Below are positions 24,816 through 33,436 of a stretch of 39,580 nt of DNA, in pieces. The stretch comes from Rhizobiales bacterium Ga0077548. Its GTDB lineage: Bacteria; Pseudomonadota; Alphaproteobacteria; Rhizobiales; Xanthobacteraceae. The stretch covers positions 1-39,580 of the forward strand of contig LNEZ01000018.1 of NCBI GenBank assembly GCA_001464215.1. The letters are read 5' to 3'. Both the position numbers and the translations under genes were made by a program. The stretch's first letter is position 1; every line of letters starts with the position of its first letter. Under the pieces are notes generated by a model. It saw only the letters and a list, made by a program, of their open reading frames with translations, was not told where the DNA came from and made no database searches.

Positions 24816-24935
24816 GTGAATGGCCTTAGCAAATATTTCGGAACGCGCTAGGAATTAGCGAGTTTTCGCCATGGATTTGTACCGGTTGTCGGCGAGAAGG
24901 CGCTAACGCGCAAGCAGGGGACGGCTCTACCAATC
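24816..24935. promoter_or_regulatory. Divergent intergenic region between the MDR operon and opgH
   Basis: This 120-bp spacer must hold both divergent promoters, but I see no good -35/-10 pair on either strand. It contains an inverted repeat, CGCTA-GGAAT-TAGCG (24846-24860), and a third CGCTA at 24901-24905, which could be a regulator site. AGGGGA (24916-24921) is 14 bases before the opgH ATG, unusually far for a ribosome binding site. Confidence 0.35.
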
Positions 24936-26762
24936 ATGTCAATAGAATCCACTTCCGCTGAGGCCAAAACGGCCATCGGTGTCGCTACCAATGTGACCTC
25001 CACCCCGGCTGACGAAATGACGCCCACCGGCACCCAGTCGGTAAGGTCGATCTGGCGCCGCCGGGTCATCTTCGGGGCGCTTGCAACCTCGACCATGCTC
25101 GCCATGGCGGCCTGGCTTATTCATATCCTCGCTCATGACGGCTTCGGCATTCTCGATGCATTGCTGGTCGCCTGCTTCCTGACTTACGTTCCCTGGATCG
25201 CGATCGGGTTCTGGAATTCCTTCATCGGCTTCTTCTTCATGAACCTTGTGAAGAACCCGGTAGAGAAGATCGCGCCGGTCGTTTTGAAGGCGCATGAGAA
25301 CGATCCGATTACCGTTCGCTCCGCAATCACGATGACGGTCCGCAACGAAGACCCGGCCCGCGCTTTTGCACGCCTGCGCGTCATCAAGAAGAGCCTGGAC
25401 AAGACCGGCCAGACAGATCACTTCGACTTCTTCGTGCTCTCCGACACCAACCGCGACGATGTCGCCGCGCTTGAAAAGGCCGCGGCGGAAGCATGGAATA
25501 AAGAATTTCCCGGCGCTTCGAAGCTCTTCTATCGCCAGCGTGAAAGCAACGTCGGCTACAAGGCCGGCAACATCCGCGACTTCTGCGAACGTTGGGGCAA
25601 AAATTACGAACTCATGATTCCGCTTGATGCGGATTCGATCATGACCGGCGAAACCATCGTGAAGATGGTACGCATTCATCAGGCAAACCCGCGGCTCGGC
25701 ATTTTGCAGAGCCTGATCGTCGGGATGCCCAGCTCGAGCTTCTTCGCGCGCGTTTATCAGTTCGGTATGCGCCACGGCCTGCGTGCTTACATCTCGGGCT
25801 ATGCCTGGTGGCACGCGGATTGCGGTCTGTTTTGGGGCCACAACACCACCATCCGCATTCAGCCGTTCTACGATTACTGCAAGTTGCCGCTTCTCCCCGG
25901 CAAGCCGCCGTTCGGCGGACACATCCTCTCGCACGATCACATCGAAGCGATGATGATGCGCCGCGCCGGTTTTGAAGTACGCGTAATTCCGGAAGAAGTC
26001 GGCTCCTACGAAGAAACGCCGCCGACGCTGCTCGACTTCGAAGCGCGCGACGTGCGCTGGGCGAACGGCAACCTGCAATATACGAAACTGCTCGATATGC
26101 CCGGATTGCAGCCGGTGAGTTGGGTTCAGCTCATCATGGCGATCCAGATGTTCATCGGGCAGGGCGCAGTCGTTCTGTTCGCAATTCTTGCGGCGCTCAC
26201 GATTGCACTGACACCCGCTTCGTCGGCAGCGACCTTCCCGGTCTGGTCGGCCTTTGGCTTCTACGCGCTCTTTATCTTCCTCTTCCTCGCTCCGCGCATC
26301 TTCGGTGTGGTCGACGCGCTCTGGCGATCGGCCGCCCGTTACGGCGGCACCGCGCGGCTATTCCTCGGCGGCGCGATCGACATGGTGTTCACCTTTGTCC
26401 ATGCGCCGTTACAGATGTTTGCCGCGAGCTACTTTATGGTTGCGGCACTCTTCGGCCGCAAGACGAAATGGGACGGCCAGCAGCGCGACGGCTACCGCGT
26501 GCCGTGGAAAGCGGCGGCGAAGACTTTCCTGCCGCACACTTTACTCGGCATCGGTCTGCTGCTCTTCGTGCTGATCGTCTCGCCGAAGTCCGCGATCTGG
26601 TTCGTGCCCCTCGTGTTCGGTCTGATCGTGGTGATTCCGTTCGCGGTTTACACTTCTGATACGCGGCTTGGAGCATGGGCGGAGCGCAACAAGTTCTGCG
26701 CAATGCCGGAAGAGTTCGATATGCCGGAAGAAATCCGCGCCGTGCAGGCAACGGCTGCCTGA
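24936..26762 (+). CDS. mdoH: Glucans biosynthesis glucosyltransferase MdoH/OpgH
   Basis: A 608-residue inner-membrane GT2 enzyme that polymerises glucose from UDP-glucose into osmoregulated periplasmic glucan. Two N-terminal helices (about 50-72 and 78-105) precede the cytosolic GT2 domain. That domain has DTNRDD, PLDADS (the DxD metal site), HGLRAYISGYAWWHADCGLFWGHN, LSHDHIEA and RDVRWANGNLQY, the R-x-x-R-W-type processivity motif. At least five C-terminal helices follow. It is shorter than E. coli OpgH (847 residues), lacking most of the N-terminal cytoplasmic extension, as in other alphaproteobacteria. No opgG is adjacent. The downstream FkbM methyltransferase starts two bases after the stop. 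Confidence 0.93.
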   Translation: MSIESTSAEAKTAIGVATNVTSTPADEMTPTGTQSVRSIWRRRVIFGALATSTMLAMAAWLIHILAHDGFGILDALLVACFLTYVPWIAIGFWNSFIGFFFMNLVKNPVEKIAPVVLKAHENDPITVRSAITMTVRNEDPARAFARLRVIKKSLDKTGQTDHFDFFVLSDTNRDDVAALEKAAAEAWNKEFPGASKLFYRQRESNVGYKAGNIRDFCERWGKNYELMIPLDADSIMTGETIVKMVRIHQANPRLGILQSLIVGMPSSSFFARVYQFGMRHGLRAYISGYAWWHADCGLFWGHNTTIRIQPFYDYCKLPLLPGKPPFGGHILSHDHIEAMMMRRAGFEVRVIPEEVGSYEETPPTLLDFEARDVRWANGNLQYTKLLDMPGLQPVSWVQLIMAIQMFIGQGAVVLFAILAALTIALTPASSAATFPVWSAFGFYALFIFLFLAPRIFGVVDALWRSAARYGGTARLFLGGAIDMVFTFVHAPLQMFAASYFMVAALFGRKTKWDGQQRDGYRVPWKAAAKTFLPHTLLGIGLLLFVLIVSPKSAIWFVPLVFGLIVVIPFAVYTSDTRLGAWAERNKFCAMPEEFDMPEEIRAVQATAA

Positions 26763-26764
26763 AC

Positions 26765-27541
26765 ATGATGACTTGGCTGACTACGGGGCGGGCGATTCTT
26801 CGCTCGCTCCGTATTTATTACGGCGACCGCGACCACGGCAGGAAAATGGACGCGATGTATTCGCGCTTCCTCAAAGCCGGCGATCTCGCTTTCGATATCG
26901 GCTCGCACGTCGGCGACCGCACCGGATCTTTCCTTCGTCTTGGCGCGAAGGTGGTGGCACTCGAGCCGCAGCCCGCGCTCGGCTCCGTGCTGAAGCTCTT
27001 TTACGGGCGCAATCCGAAATTCAATCTGGTGCGCGCCGCGGTTGGCGGGCGTGAAGGCGAAATCGAGCTGAAACTCAACACTCGGAACCCGACGGTCGCG
27101 ACCGCCTCCGACGACTTCATCAAGTCGGCGGACGCGGCACCCGGATGGGAAGGGCAGCGCTGGGACGACAAGATCAAGGTTCCAATGACCACGCTGGATT
27201 CGCTGATCGCGCGCTTCGGCAAACCGGCCTTTGTGAAGATCGACGTCGAGGGGTTCGAGGACGAAGTTCTGTCGGGCCTGTCGCAACCGCTTCCCGCGCT
27301 CTCGATCGAGTTCACGACGATCCAGCGCAGCGTCGCCTTGCAGGCAATCCGGCGTCTGGCGGCTATGGCGCCGTATCGCTTCAATGCCGCGCTAGGTGAA
27401 AGCCAGGAGCTTGCCCACCTGCAGCCGCTTTCCGCCGACGAGATTTGCCATTGGATCGAAGGCCTTCCGATGGAAGCGAACTCAGGCGATATCTACGCGA
27501 GCCTGAATGCGGCAGCATTAGCGGCCAATCCTTCAAGCTGA
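26765..27541 (+). CDS. FkbM family methyltransferase
   Basis: A 258-residue SAM-dependent O-methyltransferase. Motif I is AFDIGSHVGDRTGSFLRLGA (about residues 39-58), followed by VVALEPQP, and the FkbM hallmark is KIDVEGFEDEVLSGL (about 160-174). FkbM enzymes typically methylate hydroxyls of sugars or polyketides. The chosen ATG 26765 lies two bases after the opgH stop, so the genes are probably co-translated; a longer frame from 26675 runs inside opgH. Possible acceptors are the glucan, its precursor or an unrelated sugar. The TGA stop begins a degenerate REP-like sequence. Confidence 0.87.
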   Translation: MMTWLTTGRAILRSLRIYYGDRDHGRKMDAMYSRFLKAGDLAFDIGSHVGDRTGSFLRLGAKVVALEPQPALGSVLKLFYGRNPKFNLVRAAVGGREGEIELKLNTRNPTVATASDDFIKSADAAPGWEGQRWDDKIKVPMTTLDSLIARFGKPAFVKIDVEGFEDEVLSGLSQPLPALSIEFTTIQRSVALQAIRRLAAMAPYRFNAALGESQELAHLQPLSADEICHWIEGLPMEANSGDIYASLNAAALAANPSS

Positions 27542-27582
27542 TCCCGCAAAAGGGTATGGGGCCTTTCCCGGCACCGGCTTAA
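27539..27582. repeat. Degenerate REP-like element
   Basis: TGATCCCGCAAAAGGG shares its first eight bases with the element at 4508 and, as there, supplies the stop codon of the upstream gene. A weak AAAGG/CCTTT stem around GTATGGGG and the sequence CACCGGCTTAAT follow. It reads as a decayed copy of the Rhizobiales palindrome. It might also act as a poor terminator after the FkbM gene. Confidence 0.45.
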
Positions 27583-27632
27583 TCTGGAATAAAGAGAGAT
27601 AAGTCGCGCCGCTTTAGCGGCTCGGAGGGAAC

Positions 27633-28337
27633 ATGGCCGACGTCATTCCGTATAACCGCGAAGAAAAGAGCGCGCAGCCGCCGTCGCTCTATCCGCCATA
27701 TAATTCGACAGTACTTCGCGCACCCAAGCAGCCGCTGGTCATCCTTCCGCACACGCTCTCGGAAGTAACGGGTCCGGTCTATGGACACGGCAAGGTGCTT
27801 CCGGTCGACGCGGACCTTACGAAGCAGCACGCGGGCGAGCCGCTGGGCGAGCGCATCATCGTGAGCGGCAGGTTGCTTGACGAGAACGGCCGCGCGGTCC
27901 CGAATGCGCTCGTGGAAGTCTGGCAATGCAATGCCGCGGGCCGTTACATCCACGCCCGCGATCAGCATCCTGCGCCGTTAGACCCGAATTTTTCAGGCGC
28001 GGGCCGCGTCGTCACCGACGCGCAAGGCAATTATAAATTCACGACAATTAAGCCCGGCGCTTATCCGTGGCGCAACCATCCGAACGCCTGGCGTCCGGCG
28101 CATATTCACTTTTCGCTGTTCGGGCCGAGCTTCATCAATCGCCTTGTCACGCAGATGTATTTCCCCGGCGATCCGCTGTTCGCGTTCGATCCGATCTATC
28201 AGGGCATTCCCGATGTGAAGGCGCGCGAGCGCATGGTGAGTCGCTTCGATATGGACAGCACCATTCCCGAATGGGCGCTCGGTTATAAGTTCGACATCGT
28301 GTTGCGCGGCCGCGATGCCACGCCGATGGAGCATTGA
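27633..28337 (+). CDS. pcaH: Protocatechuate 3,4-dioxygenase beta subunit
   Basis: A 234-residue intradiol ring-cleavage dioxygenase subunit, which converts protocatechuate to 3-carboxy-cis,cis-muconate with the alpha subunit. The non-haem Fe(III) ligands are visible in family order: Tyr105 (AGRYIHARD), Tyr144 (GAYPWRN), and His157 and His159 (PAHIHFS). The N-terminal PcaH extension (YNREEKSAQPPSLYPPYNST) and the GPVYG segment are typical. GGAGG precedes the ATG. pcaG follows two bases after the stop. No other pca gene (pcaB, C, D, Q) is in the window. Confidence 0.97.
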   Translation: MADVIPYNREEKSAQPPSLYPPYNSTVLRAPKQPLVILPHTLSEVTGPVYGHGKVLPVDADLTKQHAGEPLGERIIVSGRLLDENGRAVPNALVEVWQCNAAGRYIHARDQHPAPLDPNFSGAGRVVTDAQGNYKFTTIKPGAYPWRNHPNAWRPAHIHFSLFGPSFINRLVTQMYFPGDPLFAFDPIYQGIPDVKARERMVSRFDMDSTIPEWALGYKFDIVLRGRDATPMEH

Positions 28338-28339
28338 AC

Positions 28340-28912
28340 GTGAGCAAGACGCGTCTAGGTCAGACACCGTCGCAGACGGTCGGCCCCTTCTTCCATTTCG
28401 GTCTGCCGTATGAGGGTGACAGCAATCTCATTTCCGGAGACGCGCAGGGTCAGCGCATCGTCGTCGAGGGTAAGGTCACCGACGGCGCGGGCGAGCCTGT
28501 TCCCGACGTGATGATCGAGATTTGGCAGGCGAATGCCGCCGGCAAGTACGATCATCCGGAAGACACGCAGGACAAGCCCATCGACGAAGGCTTTCACGGC
28601 TTCGGCCGTTGCGCGACCGACAAGGAAGGCATCTTCCGTTTTCACACCGTGAAGCCCGGGGCGGTGCCCGGTCAGGGTAATTCGTTGCAGGCGCCGCATC
28701 TCGTGACGTTCGTGTTCGGGCGCGGGATGCTGAAACAGCTTTTGACGCGAATCTATTTCGAGGACGAAGCGCACAACGCGAACGATCCCGTGCTGGGTTT
28801 AATTCCCGAGGCGCGCCGCGGAACATTGATTGCGCGTAAAACTAATTCCGCGACCTACACGATGAACATCGTCTTGCAGGGCGAGGGCGAAACCGTCTTT
28901 TTCGAATACTGA
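28340..28912 (+). CDS. pcaG: Protocatechuate 3,4-dioxygenase alpha subunit
   Basis: A 190-residue partner of PcaH. It starts with the family's QTPSQTVGPFFHFGL and keeps the beta-sandwich (IEIWQANAAGKYDH, GFGRCATDKEGIFRFHTVKPG, APHLVTFVFGRG). It lacks the iron ligands, as expected for alpha. I prefer GTG 28340, with GGAG eight bases ahead inside the end of pcaH, over a TTG at 28334 overlapping the stop. No terminator is obvious after the TGA. Confidence 0.95.
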   Translation: MSKTRLGQTPSQTVGPFFHFGLPYEGDSNLISGDAQGQRIVVEGKVTDGAGEPVPDVMIEIWQANAAGKYDHPEDTQDKPIDEGFHGFGRCATDKEGIFRFHTVKPGAVPGQGNSLQAPHLVTFVFGRGMLKQLLTRIYFEDEAHNANDPVLGLIPEARRGTLIARKTNSATYTMNIVLQGEGETVFFEY

Positions 28913-29251
28913 TCGGTTCGATGCGGCTTTATTCCACTGCAACGTCGCGCTGTAATTTCGCAATTTCATCGCAAACCGAATTGCCGCACGTTCCCGCGCG
29001 GTATGAAACTGCACAACTAACAGACAATTCGCCGCGCCAGTCACAACAGATGCACTCCGCATTGCCCGCAGAGCGCAGAATCCGTGTGGGCAGCGCAGTA
29101 AATGCTGCGTCGCAAGATAAATCAGTGCTTGCGACCGCTGTGCAGGTTTTGCAAAATCGTTTGGGCGCCAATCAGCGCTTCTTACGAACGCGGCGAAGAC
29201 CGCGCCTCGGCTGTTCGCAACGACCGGCCGATCTCAGGGAGGACTAACTCT
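28913..29251 (+). other. 339-bp spacer between pcaG and the TRAP binding-protein gene
   Basis: No convincing gene is present; the short open frames across it lack starts and protein-like composition. A strong ribosome binding site, AGGGAGGA, lies eight bases before the dctP ATG. A candidate promoter and a small palindrome occur at 29129-29157. I find no clear terminator for pcaHG and no CRP-type or sigma54-type site. It probably contains the regulatory region of the TRAP operon. Confidence 0.5.
29129..29157 (+). promoter_or_regulatory. Candidate promoter with overlapping palindrome upstream of the TRAP genes
   Basis: TTGCGA (29129-29134) and CAAAAT (29152-29157) are separated by 17 bp; each matches four of six consensus bases. 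The perfect 10-bp palindrome TTTTGCAAAA (29147-29156) overlaps the -10, a possible repressor site. The match is modest and could be chance. Confidence 0.35.
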
Positions 29252-30385
29252 ATGCCGACCAAAAATGGTTCGGGCGCGCCTGTAGCTGGCCGCCGGAAGT
29301 TCTTGAAGACTGCCGGTCTCACCGGCGCTGCAGCGGTCGCGACGATCGCGATGCCGCAGGTATCACGCGCGCAAACTGTGACCATGAAGTATCAGTCGAC
29401 TTGGCCGACGAAGGATATCTTCCACGAGTTCGCCGCCGACTACGCGAAGAAGGTCAACGAAATGTCGGGGGGCCGTCTAAAGCTGGACGTGCTCGCCGCC
29501 GGCGCCGTCGTTCCGGCGTTCCAGATGGCCGACGCTGTCCATTCCGGCGTGCTCGATGCCGGTCACGGCGTTTGCGCTTACTGGTACGGTAAGCACAAGG
29601 CTTACTCGCTGTTCGGCACGCCTCCGTCCTGGGGCTGGGATGCGACGAGCTTCCTCGCCTGGTTCTATTACGGCGGCGGTGAAGCGCTCTACAACGAACT
29701 CGTCAACGGTATCCTCAAGCTGAACCTCACCGGCTTCCTCTATTACGCCATGCCGACGCAGCCGCTCGGCTGGTTCAAGAAGGAAATGAAAACCGGCGAC
29801 GACTTCAAGGGTATGAAGTACCGCACCGTCGGTCTCTCTGCCGACGTGTTCAAGGAAATGGGCGCGGCCGTCACCATTCTTCCGGGCGGCGAAATCGTCC
29901 CGGCGATGGATCGCGGACTGCTCGACTCGGCGGAATTCAATAACCCGTCGTCCGACATCCTGCTCGGTTTCCCGGATGTCGCGAAATTCTTCATGCTCGG
30001 TAGCCATCACCAGCAGGCCGAGTCTTTCGAGATCATCTTCAACAAGGCCAAGTTCGATGCGCTTCCTGCCGAAGTGAAGGCGATTTGCCGTAACGCTGCT
30101 TTCGCCTCGACTGCGGATCAGAATGCGCTTGGTCTGCACCGTTACTCGAACGATCTGATCGAGATCAAGAAGCGCGGCGTGAACGTCGTGAAAACGCCTG
30201 ACGCGCTTCTCAACGCACAACTCGACGCCTGGACGAAAGTTCTCGCCGAGCAATCGAAGGAGCCGTTCTTCGCGAAGGTCGTCGAGTCGCAGAAGGCTTG
30301 GATGCGCCGTACCTATCCGTATGCAAGCACCAATAATCTCGACTCGAGCGCGCTCGCTGCCGCGTACAAGAAACTCATCGGCTAA
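29252..30385 (+). CDS. dctP: TRAP transporter substrate-binding protein (DctP family), Tat-exported
   Basis: A 377-residue periplasmic receptor. A twin-arginine signal, GRRKFLKTAGLTG, ends at VSRAQ near residue 42. The mature protein begins TVTMKYQSTWPTKDIFHEFA, with DVLAAGAVVPAFQMADAV and GMKYRTVG typical of the DctP fold; the Arg in YRT is the usual carboxylate-binding residue. The sequence resembles the mannitol/chloroaromatic (FcbT1) and keto-acid/lactate branch (PPSWGWDA, YYGGGEALYNEL). The ligand is probably an organic acid, and an aromatic acid would fit the adjacent pcaHG. The start is ATG 29252 with AGGGAGGA ahead. A strong terminator follows, before the permease genes. Confidence 0.92.
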   Translation: MPTKNGSGAPVAGRRKFLKTAGLTGAAAVATIAMPQVSRAQTVTMKYQSTWPTKDIFHEFAADYAKKVNEMSGGRLKLDVLAAGAVVPAFQMADAVHSGVLDAGHGVCAYWYGKHKAYSLFGTPPSWGWDATSFLAWFYYGGGEALYNELVNGILKLNLTGFLYYAMPTQPLGWFKKEMKTGDDFKGMKYRTVGLSADVFKEMGAAVTILPGGEIVPAMDRGLLDSAEFNNPSSDILLGFPDVAKFFMLGSHHQQAESFEIIFNKAKFDALPAEVKAICRNAAFASTADQNALGLHRYSNDLIEIKKRGVNVVKTPDALLNAQLDAWTKVLAEQSKEPFFAKVVESQKAWMRRTYPYASTNNLDSSALAAAYKKLIG

Positions 30386-30402
30386 TCGCTGCATGAGAAA
30401 TG

Positions 30403-30437
30403 GAACCCGCGCGGACCAAATCCGCGCGGGTTCTTCT
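30403..30437 (+). terminator. Strong hairpin between TRAP binding-protein and permease genes
   Basis: GAACCCGCGCGGA, loop CCAAA, TCCGCGCGGGTTC is a perfect 13-bp stem followed by TTCT. It starts 18 bp after the dctP stop. Its position suggests partial termination, giving more binding protein than permease, or protection of the dctP mRNA 3' end. Confidence 0.85.
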
Positions 30438-30549
30438 ATGGGCGTGTGTGAAGTAAACGCAGCGTAATAATTCTGCTCGCGCATCATCCACGCAAACTGC
30501 TATGACGCCCGCACCTGTAGTCTTACGGGTGAGTTGAGGGAGGAACGCT

Positions 30550-31488
30550 ATGAAAAACTTGCCAATGATTCTTGGCATCGTCGGAGGTGCATTCGGCTTG
30601 TGGGCCGGGTTCACTTTTTATGGTGCGGATTACGCGGCGGCGTTCTCTTCATTCAAAGCCTTTTTCCATGTCACCGGCACGCTCGTCCCAGTTCTTGCGA
30701 TCATCGGTGGATTGATTGCAACGAAGAAACCGTCCTTGGGTGCGGTGCTCATGATCGGAGCGGCACTCGCTATGCTGCCGATCTTCGGTCTCAAGTGGCA
30801 TACGGTGATGGCGGTGACTTTCTGCGCGGCCGGCGGAGTTGCAGCGACGTTGCAAACCGATTCTACCCACGAAGAAGGCCTGCGCATCGTCGATCAGCTC
30901 AGTACCTTTGTCGGCAAGACCGCCGGCTGGGCGATCCTCGTGCTTACTTTCGTAACTTCCTACGAAGTGTTCATGCGTTATGTGTTAGGCGCGCCGACCG
31001 AGTGGGCCTTTGACGCGAGCTACATTCTCTATGGCGCGTTGTTCATGCTGGCTGGCGCCTACGCGCTTTCGCGTAACAGCCATGTCCGAGGAGATTTCCT
31101 CTATCGCGCCTGGCCCGTTCGCAGACAGGCAGGCATGGATCTCACGCTTTACGTGCTCTTCTTTTTCCCGGGCATTCTTGCGCTGATTTATTCCGGCTAC
31201 GGTTTCGCAGAACTGGCTTGGCTCATGAAAGAGCGCTCGGCCGCAAGTCCGAACGGTCCGCCGGTCTATCACTTCAAAACGCTGATTCCGGTGACCGGCG
31301 CGCTGATGCTTTTACAAGGTATCGTCGAATTCATGCGCTGCATCATAGCGGTGCGCGACGGCAAGTGGCCGCAGCGCCTGCACGACGTGCAGGAACTCGA
31401 CCAGTTGATGCTTCAGAAAGCCGAGCAGGGTGAGTACCAGACCATCAAAGACCTGGAAGAGCTGGGCGCGCGTAAGGGAGCCGTATGA
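30550..31488 (+). CDS. TRAP transporter small permease with extra N-terminal membrane domain
   Basis: A 312-residue membrane protein, against ~160-200 usual for DctQ subunits. Residues ~1-105 form an additional domain of about four helices (starting LPMILGIVGGAFGLWAGFTF). The DctQ domain starts near 112 and carries the family pattern SYEVFMRYVLGAPTEWAFD and NSHVRGDFLYR. Four helices are expected there, followed by a cytoplasmic C-terminus rich in Gln/Glu. GGAGG precedes the ATG. Its end overlaps the large-permease start (ATGA). DctQ links the receptor to the DctM carrier; the role of the extra domain is unknown. Confidence 0.88.
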   Translation: MKNLPMILGIVGGAFGLWAGFTFYGADYAAAFSSFKAFFHVTGTLVPVLAIIGGLIATKKPSLGAVLMIGAALAMLPIFGLKWHTVMAVTFCAAGGVAATLQTDSTHEEGLRIVDQLSTFVGKTAGWAILVLTFVTSYEVFMRYVLGAPTEWAFDASYILYGALFMLAGAYALSRNSHVRGDFLYRAWPVRRQAGMDLTLYVLFFFPGILALIYSGYGFAELAWLMKERSAASPNGPPVYHFKTLIPVTGALMLLQGIVEFMRCIIAVRDGKWPQRLHDVQELDQLMLQKAEQGEYQTIKDLEELGARKGAV

Positions 31489-33395
31489 TGTCCGCATTTC
31501 TCGCCAACTGGGGAATTGGCAACCCCGAACTCGGCGTGATTATGCTTGTCCTGTTCGTTGCCTTCATCATGCTCGGCTTCCCGATCGCGTTTACGCTGAT
31601 GGCACTTGGCGTGTTCTTCGGCTACTACGCGATGGGCGACCTGGTATTTTCGCTTGTCGTGCAACGCACCTATTCGGTGATGACGAACGACGTGCTGATA
31701 TCGATCCCGCTCTTCGTCTTCATGGGTTATGTGATCGAGCGCGCGAACGTGCTCGACCGCCTGTTCCGCTCGCTGCAACTCGCCGCCGGACCGGTTCCGG
31801 CATCGCTTGCGCTTGCAACGCTTGCGACTTGTGCGATCTTTGCGACCGCAACCGGCATTGTCGGCGCGGTCGTGACGCTGATGGGCTTGCTCGCTTTCCC
31901 GGCGATGCTGCGCGCTGGCTATGACGTGAAGCTTTCAGCGGCAGTCGTCTGCGCTGGCGGGTGTCTCGGCATCCTAATTCCGCCGAGCGTCATGCTTATT
32001 CTATACGGCGCGACGGCGGGCGTTTCGGTCGTGAAGCTCTACGCAGGTGCGTTCTTCCCCGGCATCATGCTCGCGGGTCTTTATATTCTGCTCACGATTG
32101 TGCTGGCTTTGCTAAATCCGAAGCTCGCGCCGAAGCTGAACGACAACCCGTCGGACGTCGATAAAGAACTTTCGCCGGGTGCGTTGAAATTCTTTCGGTC
32201 GCCGATGCCTTCAATAATTTATGCCGCATTCATCGGCGCCGTAATCTGGTTCCATGATCTCGGTGCGACCTGGATCGTTGTTTTTACGATCTTCGGTATC
32301 GGTAATGCTTATTACGCTTGGCGGCTGCCAGGCGTTTACTTCACGTTGCTGAGCTCGTTCCTGCCGCTCGGCGCGCTGATTGCTTCCGCACTCGGCACGA
32401 TCGTGTTCGGCATTGCGACCCCTTCCGAAGCCGCAGCAATGGGCTCGCTTGGCGCGCTCATTCTCGCGCTGCTCTATGGAGCGAACTATGACGTGGCGTG
32501 GAAGCGCTGGCTGGTTTCGATTTACGGAATTGCCGTAGGCGCGCTTCTGGTCGGTCTCTTTCTCTTCGTTCCCTTCCGGACGTTCGCGATCAGCTTTCTG
32601 CTGATGACCATAGTCGTTGTATTACCGCTGATCCCGTTCAATCGCTTCGGCTTCACAGCGCTGAGCGAATCGATCTACCTGACTGCTCGCACCACCGCGA
32701 TGGTCTGCTGGCTCTTCATCGGCTCGTTCATCTTTTCCGCGGTGTTCGCCTATCTCGGCGGCCACGGCCCGATCGAGAAGTTCGTGCTCTGGATGAACCT
32801 GAACCAGACCGGTTTCATGATCCTCGCGCAGGTCATCATTTTCGTACTAGGCTGGCCGCTCGAGTGGACGGAAATCATCGTCATCTTCATGCCGATCTTC
32901 CTGCCTCTACTGAAGACCTTCGACATCGATCCGTTGTTCTTCGGTCTGCTCGTGGCACTGAACATCCAGACCTCTTTCCTGTCGCCACCGGTCGCGATGG
33001 CGCCCTTCTATCTGAAGGGCGTGGCCCCAAGCTGGGTCAATATCAACGACATCTTCCGAGGTGTGCTGCCCTATATGCTCGTCGTCATCGTCTCGATGAT
33101 CATGCTTTACGCGTTCCCGCAGATAGGCCTCGCGTTGCCGAACTATCTCTACCCAGGCAGCAAAACCACCGTTGCAGGTTTCGCAGAGAACATAGACGCG
33201 ACCTTCCTGTTCGGGACCGGCATCGTTGCCTTGCTCGTCACCGCCGGCCTGTTCTTTCGGGCGTTGCCGGCGGGCGGCAAGATGCATCGCTGGGTCGGTA
33301 CCGAATTTGAGCCGTATACTGCGCTCTTCTTCACGACCGGTGTTGCGCTTTCCTTCACGCTCCTTTTATCTGGCGCGATAAAAATTTGGTTCTGA
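31485..33395 (+). CDS. TRAP transporter large permease (DctM family), enlarged
   Basis: A 636-residue sodium-coupled carrier subunit, longer than the ~425 usual. Hallmarks are SIPLFVFMGYVIER (about 73-86), GGCLGILIPPSVMLILYG (157-174), LGTIVFGIATPSEAAAMG (about 304-321), and NIQTSFLSPPVAMAPFYLKG near the C-terminal third. The extra length lies in a central insertion with additional helices (about 340-400) and a C-terminal pair of helices after residue 560. That architecture resembles the mannitol/chloroaromatic FcbT3-type permeases. Start overlap with the small permease indicates coupling. Confidence 0.92.
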   Translation: MMSAFLANWGIGNPELGVIMLVLFVAFIMLGFPIAFTLMALGVFFGYYAMGDLVFSLVVQRTYSVMTNDVLISIPLFVFMGYVIERANVLDRLFRSLQLAAGPVPASLALATLATCAIFATATGIVGAVVTLMGLLAFPAMLRAGYDVKLSAAVVCAGGCLGILIPPSVMLILYGATAGVSVVKLYAGAFFPGIMLAGLYILLTIVLALLNPKLAPKLNDNPSDVDKELSPGALKFFRSPMPSIIYAAFIGAVIWFHDLGATWIVVFTIFGIGNAYYAWRLPGVYFTLLSSFLPLGALIASALGTIVFGIATPSEAAAMGSLGALILALLYGANYDVAWKRWLVSIYGIAVGALLVGLFLFVPFRTFAISFLLMTIVVVLPLIPFNRFGFTALSESIYLTARTTAMVCWLFIGSFIFSAVFAYLGGHGPIEKFVLWMNLNQTGFMILAQVIIFVLGWPLEWTEIIVIFMPIFLPLLKTFDIDPLFFGLLVALNIQTSFLSPPVAMAPFYLKGVAPSWVNINDIFRGVLPYMLVVIVSMIMLYAFPQIGLALPNYLYPGSKTTVAGFAENIDATFLFGTGIVALLVTAGLFFRALPAGGKMHRWVGTEFEPYTALFFTTGVALSFTLLLSGAIKIWF

Positions 33396-33404
33396 TTGTG
33401 TTAA

Positions 33405-33431
33405 TGTGTCCGGGCCAATAACCCGGATACA
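33405..33431 (+). promoter_or_regulatory. Hairpin immediately before the amidase start
   Basis: TGTGTCCGGG, loop CCAATAA, CCCGGATACA forms a 10-bp stem with one G-T pair. It ends five bases before the GTG of the amidase, so it occupies the place of a ribosome binding site, and none is visible. No T run follows. It may limit amidase translation or mark the TRAP mRNA end. Confidence 0.6.
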
Positions 33432-33436
33432 TTGCC

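Noticed and set aside
29102-29251. 50-residue N-terminal extension of the TRAP receptor frame
   Set aside because: It would precede a Tat signal that must be N-terminal, and AGGGAGGA supports ATG 29252.
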